Below are positions 1-8,757 of a DNA stretch of 49,349 bases, piece after piece. Position numbers and translations under genes: made by a program. Within the stretch, counting starts at the first letter, position 1. Each line of letters opens with the position of its first letter. The DNA lies in contig USJO01000005.1 in the NCBI GenBank assembly GCA_900555075.1, forward strand, positions 1 through 49,349, written 5' to 3'. The notes under the pieces were generated by a model, which saw only the letters and a list, made by a program, of their open reading frames with translations, searched no databases and had not been told where the DNA came from. The DNA is from an uncultured Clostridium sp. (GTDB lineage Bacteria; Bacillota; Clostridia; TANB77; CAG-508).

Positions 1-90
1 TATAGGTGCTCAAAGTATTTATTTTAAATAATTTGTGACAAATGATTGACTAACCCACATCTAATGAAAATGATATTTTAGAAGATTTTA

Positions 91-119
91 TTGAAATTTA
101 TCAATAAATGTAATATAAT
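91..119 (+). promoter_or_regulatory. Sigma-A-type promoter of the class A PBP gene
   Basis: A -35 TTGAAA (91-96) and a perfect -10 TATAAT (114-119) are separated by 17 bases and lie 45 bases before the ATG. Bases 1-90 show nothing else recognisable. Confidence 0.75.
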
Positions 120-163
120 TAGTAAAGATTAAAAATATTTATAAAGAAAGGATATTTTTAAAT

Positions 164-2707
164 ATGAATAATAAAAAGAAAAACACAAAAAAACAACCCA
201 AAAGGATACCAGAAAATAATAACGACATAGACAAGACAAAAAAATATAAAATCAAAACTAAAAAATCTAAAAAAATATGGAAAAGAATAAGATTTGCCAT
301 ATTAATTATCTTTCTTGCATTAATTGTAATGGCGGGAATATTTATTGGAAAAATATATGGAATTTTCAAAGAAGCCAAAATAAACATAAACGATGTTGTA
401 ATTAAATATGAAAATTCAGTTGTTAAAGATTCCAGTGGAGCTACTATAGCTGTTTTAAGTGGAAAAGAAAACAGAGAAAATGTTTCAATTTCAGATATGT
501 CAAAGTATATTCCAAAAGCCTTTGTTGCAATAGAAGATGAAAGGTTTTATGAGCACAAAGGTATAGACATAAAAAGGACTGGAGCAGCAACAATAAAATA
601 TGGTTTAAGCAAATTAGGAATAGGTTCAGCTGATTATGGTGGAAGTACAATAACCCAACAATTCCTAAAGGTTCTAACAGAAGAAAATGAAAGAACATGG
701 CAAAGAAAAGTTAAAGAAATGGCAAGAGCCTACTATTTAGAGAAAGAATTCTCAAAACCACAGATACTAGAACTATATCTAAACCTAATATTTTTAGGAG
801 GTAAAGCTTATGGGGTTGAGGTTGCATCAAACTATTATTTTAACAAAACTTCAAAAGATTTAACACTAGCAGAAAGTGCATTTTTAGCTGGAATAAATAA
901 CTCACCAAACAATTACAATCCATTTTCAACTGAACAATCAGACATAGATAAGATAAAAAGAAGAACAAAAATAGTATTAGACAAAATGCATGAATTAAGC
1001 AAAGAAAACCCAAATCATCAAGTTGCAATAACAGAGGAAGAATACCAAACAGCAATTGCAGAATTGGAAAATGGATTAGCATTTAATCAAGGAGCAATTA
1101 CACAAACAATATACTCATATCATACAGATGCGGCAGTAAATCAAGTAAAAAAAGACTTGAAAAAACTTCATCCTGACTGGACAGAAGAATATCTAAATTA
1201 CTACGTAAAAAGTGGTGGACTTACAATATATTCAACACAAAAAACAGAAATACAAAAAGTACTAGAAGAAGAAGTAAAAAATGATAAATATGTAGAATAT
1301 TCAAGACAAAAACAAGATGAAAATGGAAACCCTGTAACGGCACAAACAGCAATGGTAATTATTGACCATAAAACAGGATATGTTGTAGCAACGGTTGGTG
1401 GAATTGGCGAAAAAACAACATCTTTTGGTCAAAATAGAGCAACACAAAGTGTAAGACAAACAGGTTCATCAATGAAACCTTTAGCAGTATTATGCCCAGG
1501 TATAGATAGTGGAATAATTACAGCTGGAACGGCTTATGATGATATTCCATATTCAACAGGAAAATATGAAGGCTTTAAGAATAGTACGGGTTACAAAGGA
1601 TTATTAACACTAAGATTTGAAACAGCTTCATCACAAAACATACCAATGCTAAAGGCAATAAATGATATTGGAATTGATAGGTCAATAGAATTCCTAAAAA
1701 GTGCAGGAATTACTTCCCTTGACCCAGAAAAAGATGTGGGAATGTCTATAGCTTTAGGCGGTTTAGAGCATGGAGTAAGTCCACTAGAAATGGCAGGTGC
1801 ATATGCATCAATTGCAAACGATGGTGTGTATATTGAACCAACCTTCTATACAAAAGTAACAGATTCAGAAGGTAATGTAGTATTACAAGCAAACCAAGAA
1901 ACAAGAACAGTAATGTCTTCAGCAACTGCATATATAGTAAAAGATATATTAGTAGAAGTTGTAAGATCTGGTACTGGTGGAATGGCAGCAATTTCTGGAA
2001 TAAGCGTAGGTGCTAAAACAGGAACAACATCTAAAAATTATGATAGATGGTTCTGCGAAATTACACCATATTATACAGCAGCTACTTGGTATGGCTATGA
2101 TTATAATGAATTAGTTAGAGCTGGCTCTAATCCAGCAGGAAGAATATGTTCAGCTGTAATGAAAACAATACACAAGGATTTACCAAATGCAAGATTTTCA
2201 GATTCAAAACCAAGTAATATTACAACAGCTAGAATATGTAAAAACTCAGGCAAATTAGCAACAATATTCTGCGAAAATGACCAAAGGGGAAGTCAGGCAT
2301 ATACAGAATATTTTATAAAAGGAACGGTTCCAACAGAGGAATGTACTTGTCATGTTGGAATTGACGTATGCTTAGATACAGGATTGTTAGCAGGTCAATA
2401 CTGTAAAAATAGACAGACAAAAGTATTTATAACAAGACCAGAAACAGAAACAGGTGATTGGTCTAGAGCAAAAGATGCAGAATATATGTTAATAACTGAA
2501 TATTGTAAAGCACATACAGTACCACCAGAAGAAACAATTACTTCTGAAAAACCAGAAAAACCAGAAAAACCAGAAAAACCAGAAAAACCAGAAAAACCAG
2601 ATGATTCAGATAACAAACCAGGCGAAGGAAATACAACTGGAGGAAATACAACAGAAGGAAATAATATAAATGTAAATGGAGTAGTTATTGAAAACATTGA
2701 TGAATAA
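164..2707 (+). CDS. Class A penicillin-binding protein (PBP1A type)
   Basis: Bifunctional peptidoglycan synthase (847 aa) that polymerises lipid II and cross-links stem peptides outside the membrane. A Lys-rich cytoplasmic tail is followed by one membrane segment at about residues 42-66. The GT51 glycosyltransferase domain has EDERFYEHKG with catalytic Glu124, and GGSTITQQ at 159-166. The transpeptidase domain has the SxxK nucleophile at S435-K438, an SxN-like SQN near 488, and KTG at 618-620. After it comes a Cys-containing region with the sequence VCLDTGLLA, seen in clostridial PBP1A proteins. The C-terminus is a low-complexity (Glu-Lys-Pro)6 tract followed by a Gly/Thr/Asn tail, probably spanning the wall. 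The ATG at 164 has AGAAAGGA about 11 bases upstream. Family assignment is secure; which paralogue it is cannot be told. Confidence 0.95.
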   Translation: MNNKKKNTKKQPKRIPENNNDIDKTKKYKIKTKKSKKIWKRIRFAILIIFLALIVMAGIFIGKIYGIFKEAKININDVVIKYENSVVKDSSGATIAVLSGKENRENVSISDMSKYIPKAFVAIEDERFYEHKGIDIKRTGAATIKYGLSKLGIGSADYGGSTITQQFLKVLTEENERTWQRKVKEMARAYYLEKEFSKPQILELYLNLIFLGGKAYGVEVASNYYFNKTSKDLTLAESAFLAGINNSPNNYNPFSTEQSDIDKIKRRTKIVLDKMHELSKENPNHQVAITEEEYQTAIAELENGLAFNQGAITQTIYSYHTDAAVNQVKKDLKKLHPDWTEEYLNYYVKSGGLTIYSTQKTEIQKVLEEEVKNDKYVEYSRQKQDENGNPVTAQTAMVIIDHKTGYVVATVGGIGEKTTSFGQNRATQSVRQTGSSMKPLAVLCPGIDSGIITAGTAYDDIPYSTGKYEGFKNSTGYKGLLTLRFETASSQNIPMLKAINDIGIDRSIEFLKSAGITSLDPEKDVGMSIALGGLEHGVSPLEMAGAYASIANDGVYIEPTFYTKVTDSEGNVVLQANQETRTVMSSATAYIVKDILVEVVRSGTGGMAAISGISVGAKTGTTSKNYDRWFCEITPYYTAATWYGYDYNELVRAGSNPAGRICSAVMKTIHKDLPNARFSDSKPSNITTARICKNSGKLATIFCENDQRGSQAYTEYFIKGTVPTEECTCHVGIDVCLDTGLLAGQYCKNRQTKVFITRPETETGDWSRAKDAEYMLITEYCKAHTVPPEETITSEKPEKPEKPEKPEKPEKPDDSDNKPGEGNTTGGNTTEGNNINVNGVVIENIDE
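2546..2599 (+). repeat. Six tandem 9-bp repeats (GAAAAACCA) in the PBP gene
   Basis: Six exact in-frame copies of GAAAAACCA encode (Glu-Lys-Pro)6. Exact identity at DNA level suggests recent slippage expansion, so copy number probably varies between strains. Confidence 0.9.
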
Positions 2708-2722
2708 TAAGAACCTAAATAT

Positions 2723-2740
2723 GGCAGATTTTTATCTGCC
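2723..2740 (+). terminator. Hairpin after the PBP gene, possible weak terminator
   Basis: GGCAGAT and ATCTGCC form a perfect 7-bp stem with a TTTT loop 15 bases after the stop codon. No U-tract follows, so it may be an attenuator or RNA-processing site rather than a full terminator. Confidence 0.4.
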
Positions 2741-2769
2741 AATTTAGTAATTTAAGAGGAGGCAAGAGT

Positions 2770-4161
2770 TTGAAGATAAGATTTTATAATACTTTAACCA
2801 AGACAAAAGATGAATTCAAACCATTAGAAGGAAACACCGTTAGAATATATACTTGTGGACCTACAGTATATAAGGATGCAAGCATTGGCAATATGAAATC
2901 ATTTATATTTATGGATACATTAAGAAGAACTCTAAAATACAACGGATACAAATTAAAACATGCAATGAATATAACAGATGTAGGACACTTAGTATCTGAT
3001 GGAGATGAAGGGGAAGACAAAATGTTAAAAGCAGCAAGAGAGGAAAAGAAGAGTCCATTAGAAATAGCCCAATACTATACAACAAAATTTTTTAATGACT
3101 TTGACAGATTAAATATAGATAAGCCAGAAATAATATGTAAAGCAACAGAGCATATTGAAGAAATGTTAAAGTATGTTCAAAAATTATTAGATAATGGGTA
3201 CGCATATGAAACATCAACAGCAATATATTTTGATGTTTCAAAACTAGACAAATATGGAATATTATCTGGAATAGATTTACGAAATCAAAAAGCAGGAGCA
3301 AGAGTTGAAATAGATGAGGAAAAGAGGAATCCATATGACTTTGCACTTTGGATAAAGGCACCAGAAAATCATATAATGAAATGGGAAAGCCCTTGGGGTT
3401 TATCTTATCCAGGGTGGCATATAGAGTGTTCTGCAATGAGCAACAAATATTTAGGAGAACAATTTGATATACACACAGGAGGAATAGACTTAGTACCAAC
3501 ACACCATGAAAATGAAATAGCGCAAAGCAAAGGATGTACAGGAAAAATACCAGCAAAATTCTGGATGCACTGTGAGTTTCTACTTATAAATGGTGGAAAA
3601 ATGTCTAAAAGTTTAGGAAATACTTACTTAGTACAAGATTTAATAGATAAAGGATATGACCCACTTAGCTACAAAATGTTATGCTTTACATCACATTATA
3701 GAAATAAACTAAACTTCACCTGGGAAGGACTAACAAATGCCCAAAACTCACTAATAAAACTAAAAGAAGGATATAAAAAACATAAATCTGGAACAGAAGA
3801 AATAGAAGATAGCAAAATATCAGAATACAAAAATAAATTCTTAGAAGCAATAAATGATGATTTAAATATGCCAGTAGCAATGAGTGTGGTTTGGGATGTT
3901 ATAAAAAATCCAGTAAAATCAAAAAAACTAGCAGACTTATTATTAGACTTTGATAAAGTACTAGGTATAAAAGTAGACGAACCAGTAAAAACAAAACAAG
4001 AAGAAATACCAGAAGAAGTATTAAAACTAGTAGAACAAAGAAAAACAGCAAGACAAGAAAAAAACTGGACACTATCAGACGAACTAAGGGACAAAATAAA
4101 AGAACTAGGATATAATGTAAAAGACTCAAAAGATGGAGCAACAATCGAAAAAACTGAATAA
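2770..4161 (+). CDS. cysS: Cysteinyl-tRNA synthetase
   Basis: Class I aminoacyl-tRNA synthetase (463 aa) that attaches cysteine to tRNA-Cys in the cytoplasm. The zinc and cysteine site is visible as TCGPTVY with Cys29, GWHIECSAMS with Cys220, and the HTGGIDLVPTHHEN stretch. The KMSKS signature is intact at 277-281. The HIGH-equivalent reads SIGN (38-41), with Ser where the first His is usual. A C-terminal helical domain of about 120 residues completes a normal length. The start is TTG at 2770 behind AGAGGAGG (2755-2762). The next gene follows after 15 bases, probably in the same operon. Confidence 0.96.
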   Translation: MKIRFYNTLTKTKDEFKPLEGNTVRIYTCGPTVYKDASIGNMKSFIFMDTLRRTLKYNGYKLKHAMNITDVGHLVSDGDEGEDKMLKAAREEKKSPLEIAQYYTTKFFNDFDRLNIDKPEIICKATEHIEEMLKYVQKLLDNGYAYETSTAIYFDVSKLDKYGILSGIDLRNQKAGARVEIDEEKRNPYDFALWIKAPENHIMKWESPWGLSYPGWHIECSAMSNKYLGEQFDIHTGGIDLVPTHHENEIAQSKGCTGKIPAKFWMHCEFLLINGGKMSKSLGNTYLVQDLIDKGYDPLSYKMLCFTSHYRNKLNFTWEGLTNAQNSLIKLKEGYKKHKSGTEEIEDSKISEYKNKFLEAINDDLNMPVAMSVVWDVIKNPVKSKKLADLLLDFDKVLGIKVDEPVKTKQEEIPEEVLKLVEQRKTARQEKNWTLSDELRDKIKELGYNVKDSKDGATIEKTE

Positions 4162-4176
4162 AAAAAGGAGGAAAAT

Positions 4177-4659
4177 ATGCCGAAACGTAATAATTACATA
4201 GGATGGGATGAATATTTTATGGGGGTTGCACTTCTTTCAGGAGAAAGAAGTAAAGACCCAAGCTCACAAGTAGGAGCCTGCATAGTAAGTGAAGATAATA
4301 AAATATTATCAATAGGATACAATGGATTTCCAAATGGATGCTCAGATGATGAAGTATCATGGGAAAGAGAAGGAAAATTTGCAGAAACAAAATATCCCTA
4401 TGTATGTCATGGAGAACTAAATGCAATACTAAATTACACAGGTACGACCCTAAAAAACAGCAAAATATATGTAGCACTATTCCCATGCAATGAATGTGCA
4501 AAGGCAATAATACAATCAGGCATAAAAGAAATAATATACAAATCAGACAAATACGCAGAAACAGACAGCATAAAAGCATCAAAAAAAATGCTAGATATGG
4601 CACATATTAAATACACACAATACAAACCAACTGGCAGAAAAATAGAATTGGAATTGTAG
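4177..4659 (+). CDS. Deoxycytidylate (dCMP) deaminase, ComEB family
   Basis: Zinc-dependent deaminase (160 aa) that converts dCMP to dUMP for dTTP synthesis. The zinc-binding and proton-transfer motif reads CHGELNA with His78 and Glu80. The second half of the site is PCNEC with Cys104 and Cys107. An N-terminal SSQVGACIV strand is typical of the family. The ATG at 4177 sits just after AAAAAAGGAGG. The gene lies 15 bases after cysS, with no terminator between them. The related late-competence protein ComEB has the same fold; nothing here argues for a competence role. Confidence 0.93.
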   Translation: MPKRNNYIGWDEYFMGVALLSGERSKDPSSQVGACIVSEDNKILSIGYNGFPNGCSDDEVSWEREGKFAETKYPYVCHGELNAILNYTGTTLKNSKIYVALFPCNECAKAIIQSGIKEIIYKSDKYAETDSIKASKKMLDMAHIKYTQYKPTGRKIELEL

Positions 4660-4683
4660 GAGCGGAGCTTGTGCGCCCCTCCA
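4657..4683. repeat. REP-like palindrome, copy 1 (degenerate)
   Basis: Begins TAGGAGCGGAGC and ends GCGCCCCTCC, resembling the palindromes at 8700, 40083 and 43150. It overlaps the stop codon of the deaminase gene. The stem is imperfect. Confidence 0.4.
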
Positions 4684-4732
4684 CACTTCGAGGGAGAATC
4701 AACCTATAAATTTGGAAAGAAAGGACAAACCA

Positions 4733-5794
4733 ATGCAAATCTTAACAGAAAATGATAAAAAAGCATATAAAGAGTTTTTAGAGAACAATGAAAGATGTAA
4801 TTTTCAACAATCTTTAGAATGGGGAAAAGTAAAACAAGCATGGAAAAATGAAGTTGTTTTATCTAAAGAAGAAGATGGCAAAATAGTAGGCGCAGTAAGC
4901 GTTTTAATTAGAAAGATGCCAATTTTTGGAAACTTTATGTACATTTCAAGAGGACCAATTTGTGATATATATAATAAAGAAGTCTTAAAAGATTTAAATG
5001 AAGGACTAAAAGAATTGGCTAAGAAATATAAAGCATTTACTCTGAAATGGGAACCAGATATAAAAAGTGATGATTTAGAATTTAGAAAAATAGCTACTGA
5101 ATTAGGATTTAAAATAAAAGATGATGCCAAAAATTTTAGTGAAGGAATACAACCAAGATATGTGTTTAGACTAGATTTAAAAGGTAAAACAGAGGACGAA
5201 ATATTTGCAGCATTTCATCAGAAAACTAGGTATAATATACGTTTAGCAACAAAAAAAGGAGTTGTAATAAGAGAAGGAACAAAAGAAGATCTAAAAGACT
5301 TCCATAAAATAATGGAAATAACAGGAAAAAGAGACAACTTTATGATAAGACCATTATCATATTTCGAAAAAATGTATGATGAACTAGCACCAGAACACTT
5401 AAAATTAATGATGGCATATTATGAGGACAAGCCAATATCAGGAATATTAGATATAATCTATGGAAATAAAATATGGTACTTATATGGTGCAAGTAGCAAC
5501 GAACATAGAAATTTAATGCCAAATTATTTACTACAATGGGAGATGATAAAATACTCAATAGAACATAAAAAAGATATGTATGATTTTAGAGGTGTTGTTG
5601 GTGTGGTAGACGAAAGTCATCCACAATATGGATTATATAGATTTAAAAAAGGCTTCAATGCAGAGTTTACAGAATTTATAGGAGAATTATACATCAACTA
5701 TAAACCTTTCATATATAAAATGTACAAAATTACAGAAAAAATATATAAAAATCTAGCAGAGATAAAAACAAAAATAAAAGAAAGAGGTAAATAA
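4733..5794 (+). CDS. FemAB-family peptidoglycan interpeptide-bridge ligase
   Basis: Member of the FemX/FemAB/MurM family, which uses aminoacyl-tRNA to add amino acids to the lysine of lipid II. Two GNAT-like folds are expected, and the conserved stretch KTRYNIRLA is visible, followed later by YDFRGV and GLYRFKKGF near the end. A Lys/Glu-rich helical tail ends the protein. The preferred start is ATG 4733 (353 aa), which has AAAGGA at 4720-4725. An in-frame TTG at 4712 would add 7 residues but has no ribosome site. The alr start lies one base after the stop codon, so the two wall genes are probably co-translated. The amino acid added cannot be told from sequence. Confidence 0.9.
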   Translation: MQILTENDKKAYKEFLENNERCNFQQSLEWGKVKQAWKNEVVLSKEEDGKIVGAVSVLIRKMPIFGNFMYISRGPICDIYNKEVLKDLNEGLKELAKKYKAFTLKWEPDIKSDDLEFRKIATELGFKIKDDAKNFSEGIQPRYVFRLDLKGKTEDEIFAAFHQKTRYNIRLATKKGVVIREGTKEDLKDFHKIMEITGKRDNFMIRPLSYFEKMYDELAPEHLKLMMAYYEDKPISGILDIIYGNKIWYLYGASSNEHRNLMPNYLLQWEMIKYSIEHKKDMYDFRGVVGVVDESHPQYGLYRFKKGFNAEFTEFIGELYINYKPFIYKMYKITEKIYKNLAEIKTKIKERGK

Positions 5795-5795
5795 C

Positions 5796-6910
5796 TTGAA
5801 GCAATTAATTGTAAATAAAGAGGAATTAAGACATAATATAAACAAAATAAAAACGTATGTAAAAGAAATTTCTAGAGATAATGACTACACAATAATAGCT
5901 GTTGTTAAAGGAAACGGATATGGCTTAGGACTGAAAGAGTACCCTCGGAATCTTAATAGAAAATGGTATAAACTACCTAGCAGTTGCGACATTAGAAGAA
6001 GCACTTGTTTTACGAAAAGAACATCAAAATGTAAACATATTAATGCTATCTCCTTTATACAATAAACAAGAATTAGAAGAGGCTTTAAAAAACAAAATTA
6101 CAATCACAGTAGATTCAAAAGAAAACATAGAAATGGTAAATGAACTTTCTCAAAAAGGGTATAATATAAAGGTACACGTAAAAATAGATACAGGATTTGG
6201 CAGATATGGATTTATATATAATGATTTTGAAAACATTTTAGAAGCAGTAAAGAGTATAGACAAAAATATAGAAATAGAAGGAATATTTTCGCATTTTTCA
6301 ATTGCATACTATAAAAACAATAAACACACAATAGCACAATTTGAAAGATTCAAAAAAGTTCTTGAAATGCTTGAAAGAAATGATATTAATATAAGGCTAA
6401 AACATATATGCAACTCACCAGCAATTCTAAACTACCCAGAAATGCATCTGACCGCTTCAAGAATTGGCTCAGCATTTATAGGAAGAGTAAGTTCACAAAA
6501 CAATATAGGACTTAAAAAAATAGGAAAACTAGAAGTGAATATTGCAGAAGTAAAAAAGGTTCCTGCAAAATTCAATATAAGCTATGTTAATAGTTATAAA
6601 ACCAAAAAGGAAACTCAAGTAGCAATAATTCCAATAGGATATCTAGATGGATATAATGTAACCCAAAGAGCAGATATGTTTAGAGTAAGAGACAAATTAA
6701 GAAGAGCTTTAAAAGAAATAAAGAGTATTTTAAAAAAACAAAAGGCAACTGTGGAGATAAATAATAAAAGATATAATATAATAGGAACAATACGGAATGT
6801 ACCATATAATAGTTGATGTAACAGGTGGTAATATAAAAACAGAAGATATAGCAGTACTAGATGTAAATCCACTATATATACCTAAAGAAACCAGAAGGGA
6901 GTATAAATAA
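5796..6910 (+). CDS. alr: Alanine racemase, read through two CGG +1 shifts
   Basis: PLP enzyme that interconverts L- and D-alanine for peptidoglycan. The PLP lysine is K38 in AVVKGNGYGLG. Later motifs are VKIDTGFGRYG, IPIGYLDGY and, after the second shift, VDVTGG. The gene is in three frames: 5796-5945, 5947-6792 and 6794-6910. Omitting C5946 and C6793 gives a single 370-aa protein of normal length, with Gly51 and Gly333 at the joins. Both breaks are at in-frame CGG. Nothing is missing or duplicated at the joins and all segments remain conserved, which argues against decay. The start is TTG 5796 behind AGAGGT. The stop codon overlaps the ftsH ATG (TAATG). Confidence 0.93.
5946..5949 (+). other. 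+1 frameshift site CGGA in alr (first)
   Basis: Codon context CCT-CGG-A. The upstream frame runs through 5945. The alanine racemase sequence resumes at GGA (5947) as G-I-L-I-E-N-G. Without a shift translation ends at 6065. Confidence 0.9.
6793..6796 (+). other. +1 frameshift site CGGA in alr (second)
   Basis: Codon context ATA-CGG-A. The protein resumes at GGA (6794) as G-M-Y-H-I-I-V-D-V-T-G, matching the C-terminal part of alanine racemases. Without a shift translation stops at 6816. Confidence 0.9.
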
Positions 6911-8688
6911 TGAATGATAAAAATAAAGGTAAAATTTACTATACAATATTTACAATAGTTTTAGTAGTGGCAGCAATAATCATAACCTTTGCATTACTAA
7001 ACAAAAATAATGATAAAGACAGCAAGGAACTTTCATATACAGAATTAATAAATAAAATTGATGAAAATGCAGTAGAAAAAATAGAAATGACAGTAGGAAG
7101 CACCTCAATAAAAGTAAAATTAAAAAATGAAGAGGAAAAGAAAGAAGCAATAATACCAAGTACACAAGCATTTGTAGAACTAGTACAAAATAAGATACAA
7201 GAAGGAAAAGTAATAGATTTAAAACAAGACAAAACAAATATATTTGTAAGACTAACAAACACACTAGTTAACCTATTACCAACAATAATGATATTAATAC
7301 TATTTATAGTACTATTCAAGATGCAAGGATTAGGAGACAAGGGAAAAGTATATGATGCAGAAAGTGAAAAAACAAATATAACCTTCAAAGATGTTGCAGG
7401 ACTTGATGAAGAAAAAAATGAATTACTTGAAATAGTTAACTTTCTAAAAGAACCAGAAAAATTTCAAGAAATGGGTGCGAAAATTCCAAGAGGAATTCTT
7501 CTTTATGGAAAACCAGGAACTGGTAAAACCTTAATTGCAAAAGCAATTGCAGGAGAAGCAAAAGTACCATTTATATCAATGAGTGGTTCAGAATTTATAG
7601 AAATGTTTGCAGGGTTAGGTGCATCAAGAGTTAGAAAATTATTCGAAAAAGCAAAAAAAATATCTCCATGTATAGTATTCATAGATGAGATAGATGCAGT
7701 AGGAGCAAGAAGAACTGGTGGAAGCGGAGCAGAATCTGAAAACAATCAAACTTTAAACCAACTATTAGTAGAAATGGATGGATTTGATAGTAATGAAACA
7801 GTAATAGTACTTGCTGCAACAAACAGACCAGAAATGTTAGACAAAGCTCTATTAAGACCAGGAAGATTTGATAGGCAAATAACAATAGCAGTACCAGATG
7901 CAAAAGGAAGAGAAGAAATATTAAAGATTCACTCAGCAAATAAGCCTTTAGGAGATGATATAAATTTAAAAGACATTGCAACAGATACAGCAGGATTTAC
8001 AGGAGCAGAGCTTGCAAATGTATTAAATGAAGCAGCAATAATCGCAACAACAAGACAACACGAAAAAATAGTAATGGATGACTTGGAAGAAGCGGTAAAG
8101 AAGGTAACAGTTGGACTTCAAAAGAACAGTAGAGTAATATCAGAAAAAGATAAAAAATTAACAGCATATCACGAAGCAGGACATGCAATAGTAAGCAAAT
8201 ACCTAGAAACACAGCAAGACGTAAAAGAAGTATCAATAATACCAAGAGGGCTAGCAGGTGGATACACAATGTATAAAACAAACGAAGACAAATACTACAT
8301 TTCAAGAACAGAAATGGAAGAAAAATTAGTAGCACTACTTGGAGGTAGAGCGGCAGAAAAAATAGCACTAAATGACATTTCAACAGGAGCAAGCAATGAT
8401 ATCGAAGTAGCAACTAGCTTAGCAAAAGATATGGTAAAAAAATACGGAATGAGTGATAGAGTAGGACCAGTAAACTTAGAAACAAAAGAACAATATGAGC
8501 TTCAAGTATTTGGAAATAACATAGAAGATATAATAGGAGTAGAGGTAAAAGAACTAATAGATACAGCATATAAAAGAGCACAAGATTTAATTTTAGAACA
8601 TATGGATAAACTACACGCTGTAGCTCAAAAATTATTAGAAAAAGAAACAATAACAGCAGAAGAATTTCAAAAAATATTTGACAAATAA
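6910..8688 (+). CDS. ftsH: ATP-dependent zinc metalloprotease FtsH
   Basis: Membrane-anchored AAA+ protease (592 aa) that extracts and degrades membrane and soluble proteins. Two membrane segments at about 11-30 and 119-138 flank an external domain. The AAA module has Walker A GKPGTGKT (200-207), Walker B IVFIDEID and the second region of homology ending RPGRFDRQI. The metalloprotease site is HEAGH at 421-425, with a downstream acidic ligand in NDIEVAT. The start codon overlaps the alr stop. No break is present, and the length is only slightly short because the C-terminal tail is brief. Confidence 0.97.
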   Translation: MNDKNKGKIYYTIFTIVLVVAAIIITFALLNKNNDKDSKELSYTELINKIDENAVEKIEMTVGSTSIKVKLKNEEEKKEAIIPSTQAFVELVQNKIQEGKVIDLKQDKTNIFVRLTNTLVNLLPTIMILILFIVLFKMQGLGDKGKVYDAESEKTNITFKDVAGLDEEKNELLEIVNFLKEPEKFQEMGAKIPRGILLYGKPGTGKTLIAKAIAGEAKVPFISMSGSEFIEMFAGLGASRVRKLFEKAKKISPCIVFIDEIDAVGARRTGGSGAESENNQTLNQLLVEMDGFDSNETVIVLAATNRPEMLDKALLRPGRFDRQITIAVPDAKGREEILKIHSANKPLGDDINLKDIATDTAGFTGAELANVLNEAAIIATTRQHEKIVMDDLEEAVKKVTVGLQKNSRVISEKDKKLTAYHEAGHAIVSKYLETQQDVKEVSIIPRGLAGGYTMYKTNEDKYYISRTEMEEKLVALLGGRAAEKIALNDISTGASNDIEVATSLAKDMVKKYGMSDRVGPVNLETKEQYELQVFGNNIEDIIGVEVKELIDTAYKRAQDLILEHMDKLHAVAQKLLEKETITAEEFQKIFDK

Positions 8689-8699
8689 TAAGTCTCACA

Positions 8700-8728
8700 T
8701 AGGGGCGGACGCACGATGTCAGCCCCTA
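8700..8728. repeat. REP-like palindrome, copy 2 (best preserved)
   Basis: TAGGGGC (8700-8706) and GCCCCTA (8722-8728) form a perfect outer stem, and GAC/GTC extend it inside one mismatch. It lies between ftsH and radA and has no U-tract. An ATG inside it at 8716 is in frame with radA but is not a credible start. Confidence 0.6.
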
Positions 8729-8757
8729 AAAATATTATTTTAATTAAGGAGAAAAAA

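Noticed and set aside
2546..2599. CRISPR-like array.
   Set aside because: The repeats are contiguous 9-mers within a coding frame and have no spacers.
4969..5130. Long open frames on the strand opposite real genes (as here, in ftsH and in tkt).
   Set aside because: They are hydrophobic or Ser-rich shadow translations of AT-rich coding DNA, without ribosome sites or motifs.
8716..8757. Upstream in-frame ATG (8716) as the radA start.
   Set aside because: It lies in a palindrome, has no ribosome site, and the added residues do not match RadA. ATG 8758 has AAGGAG.
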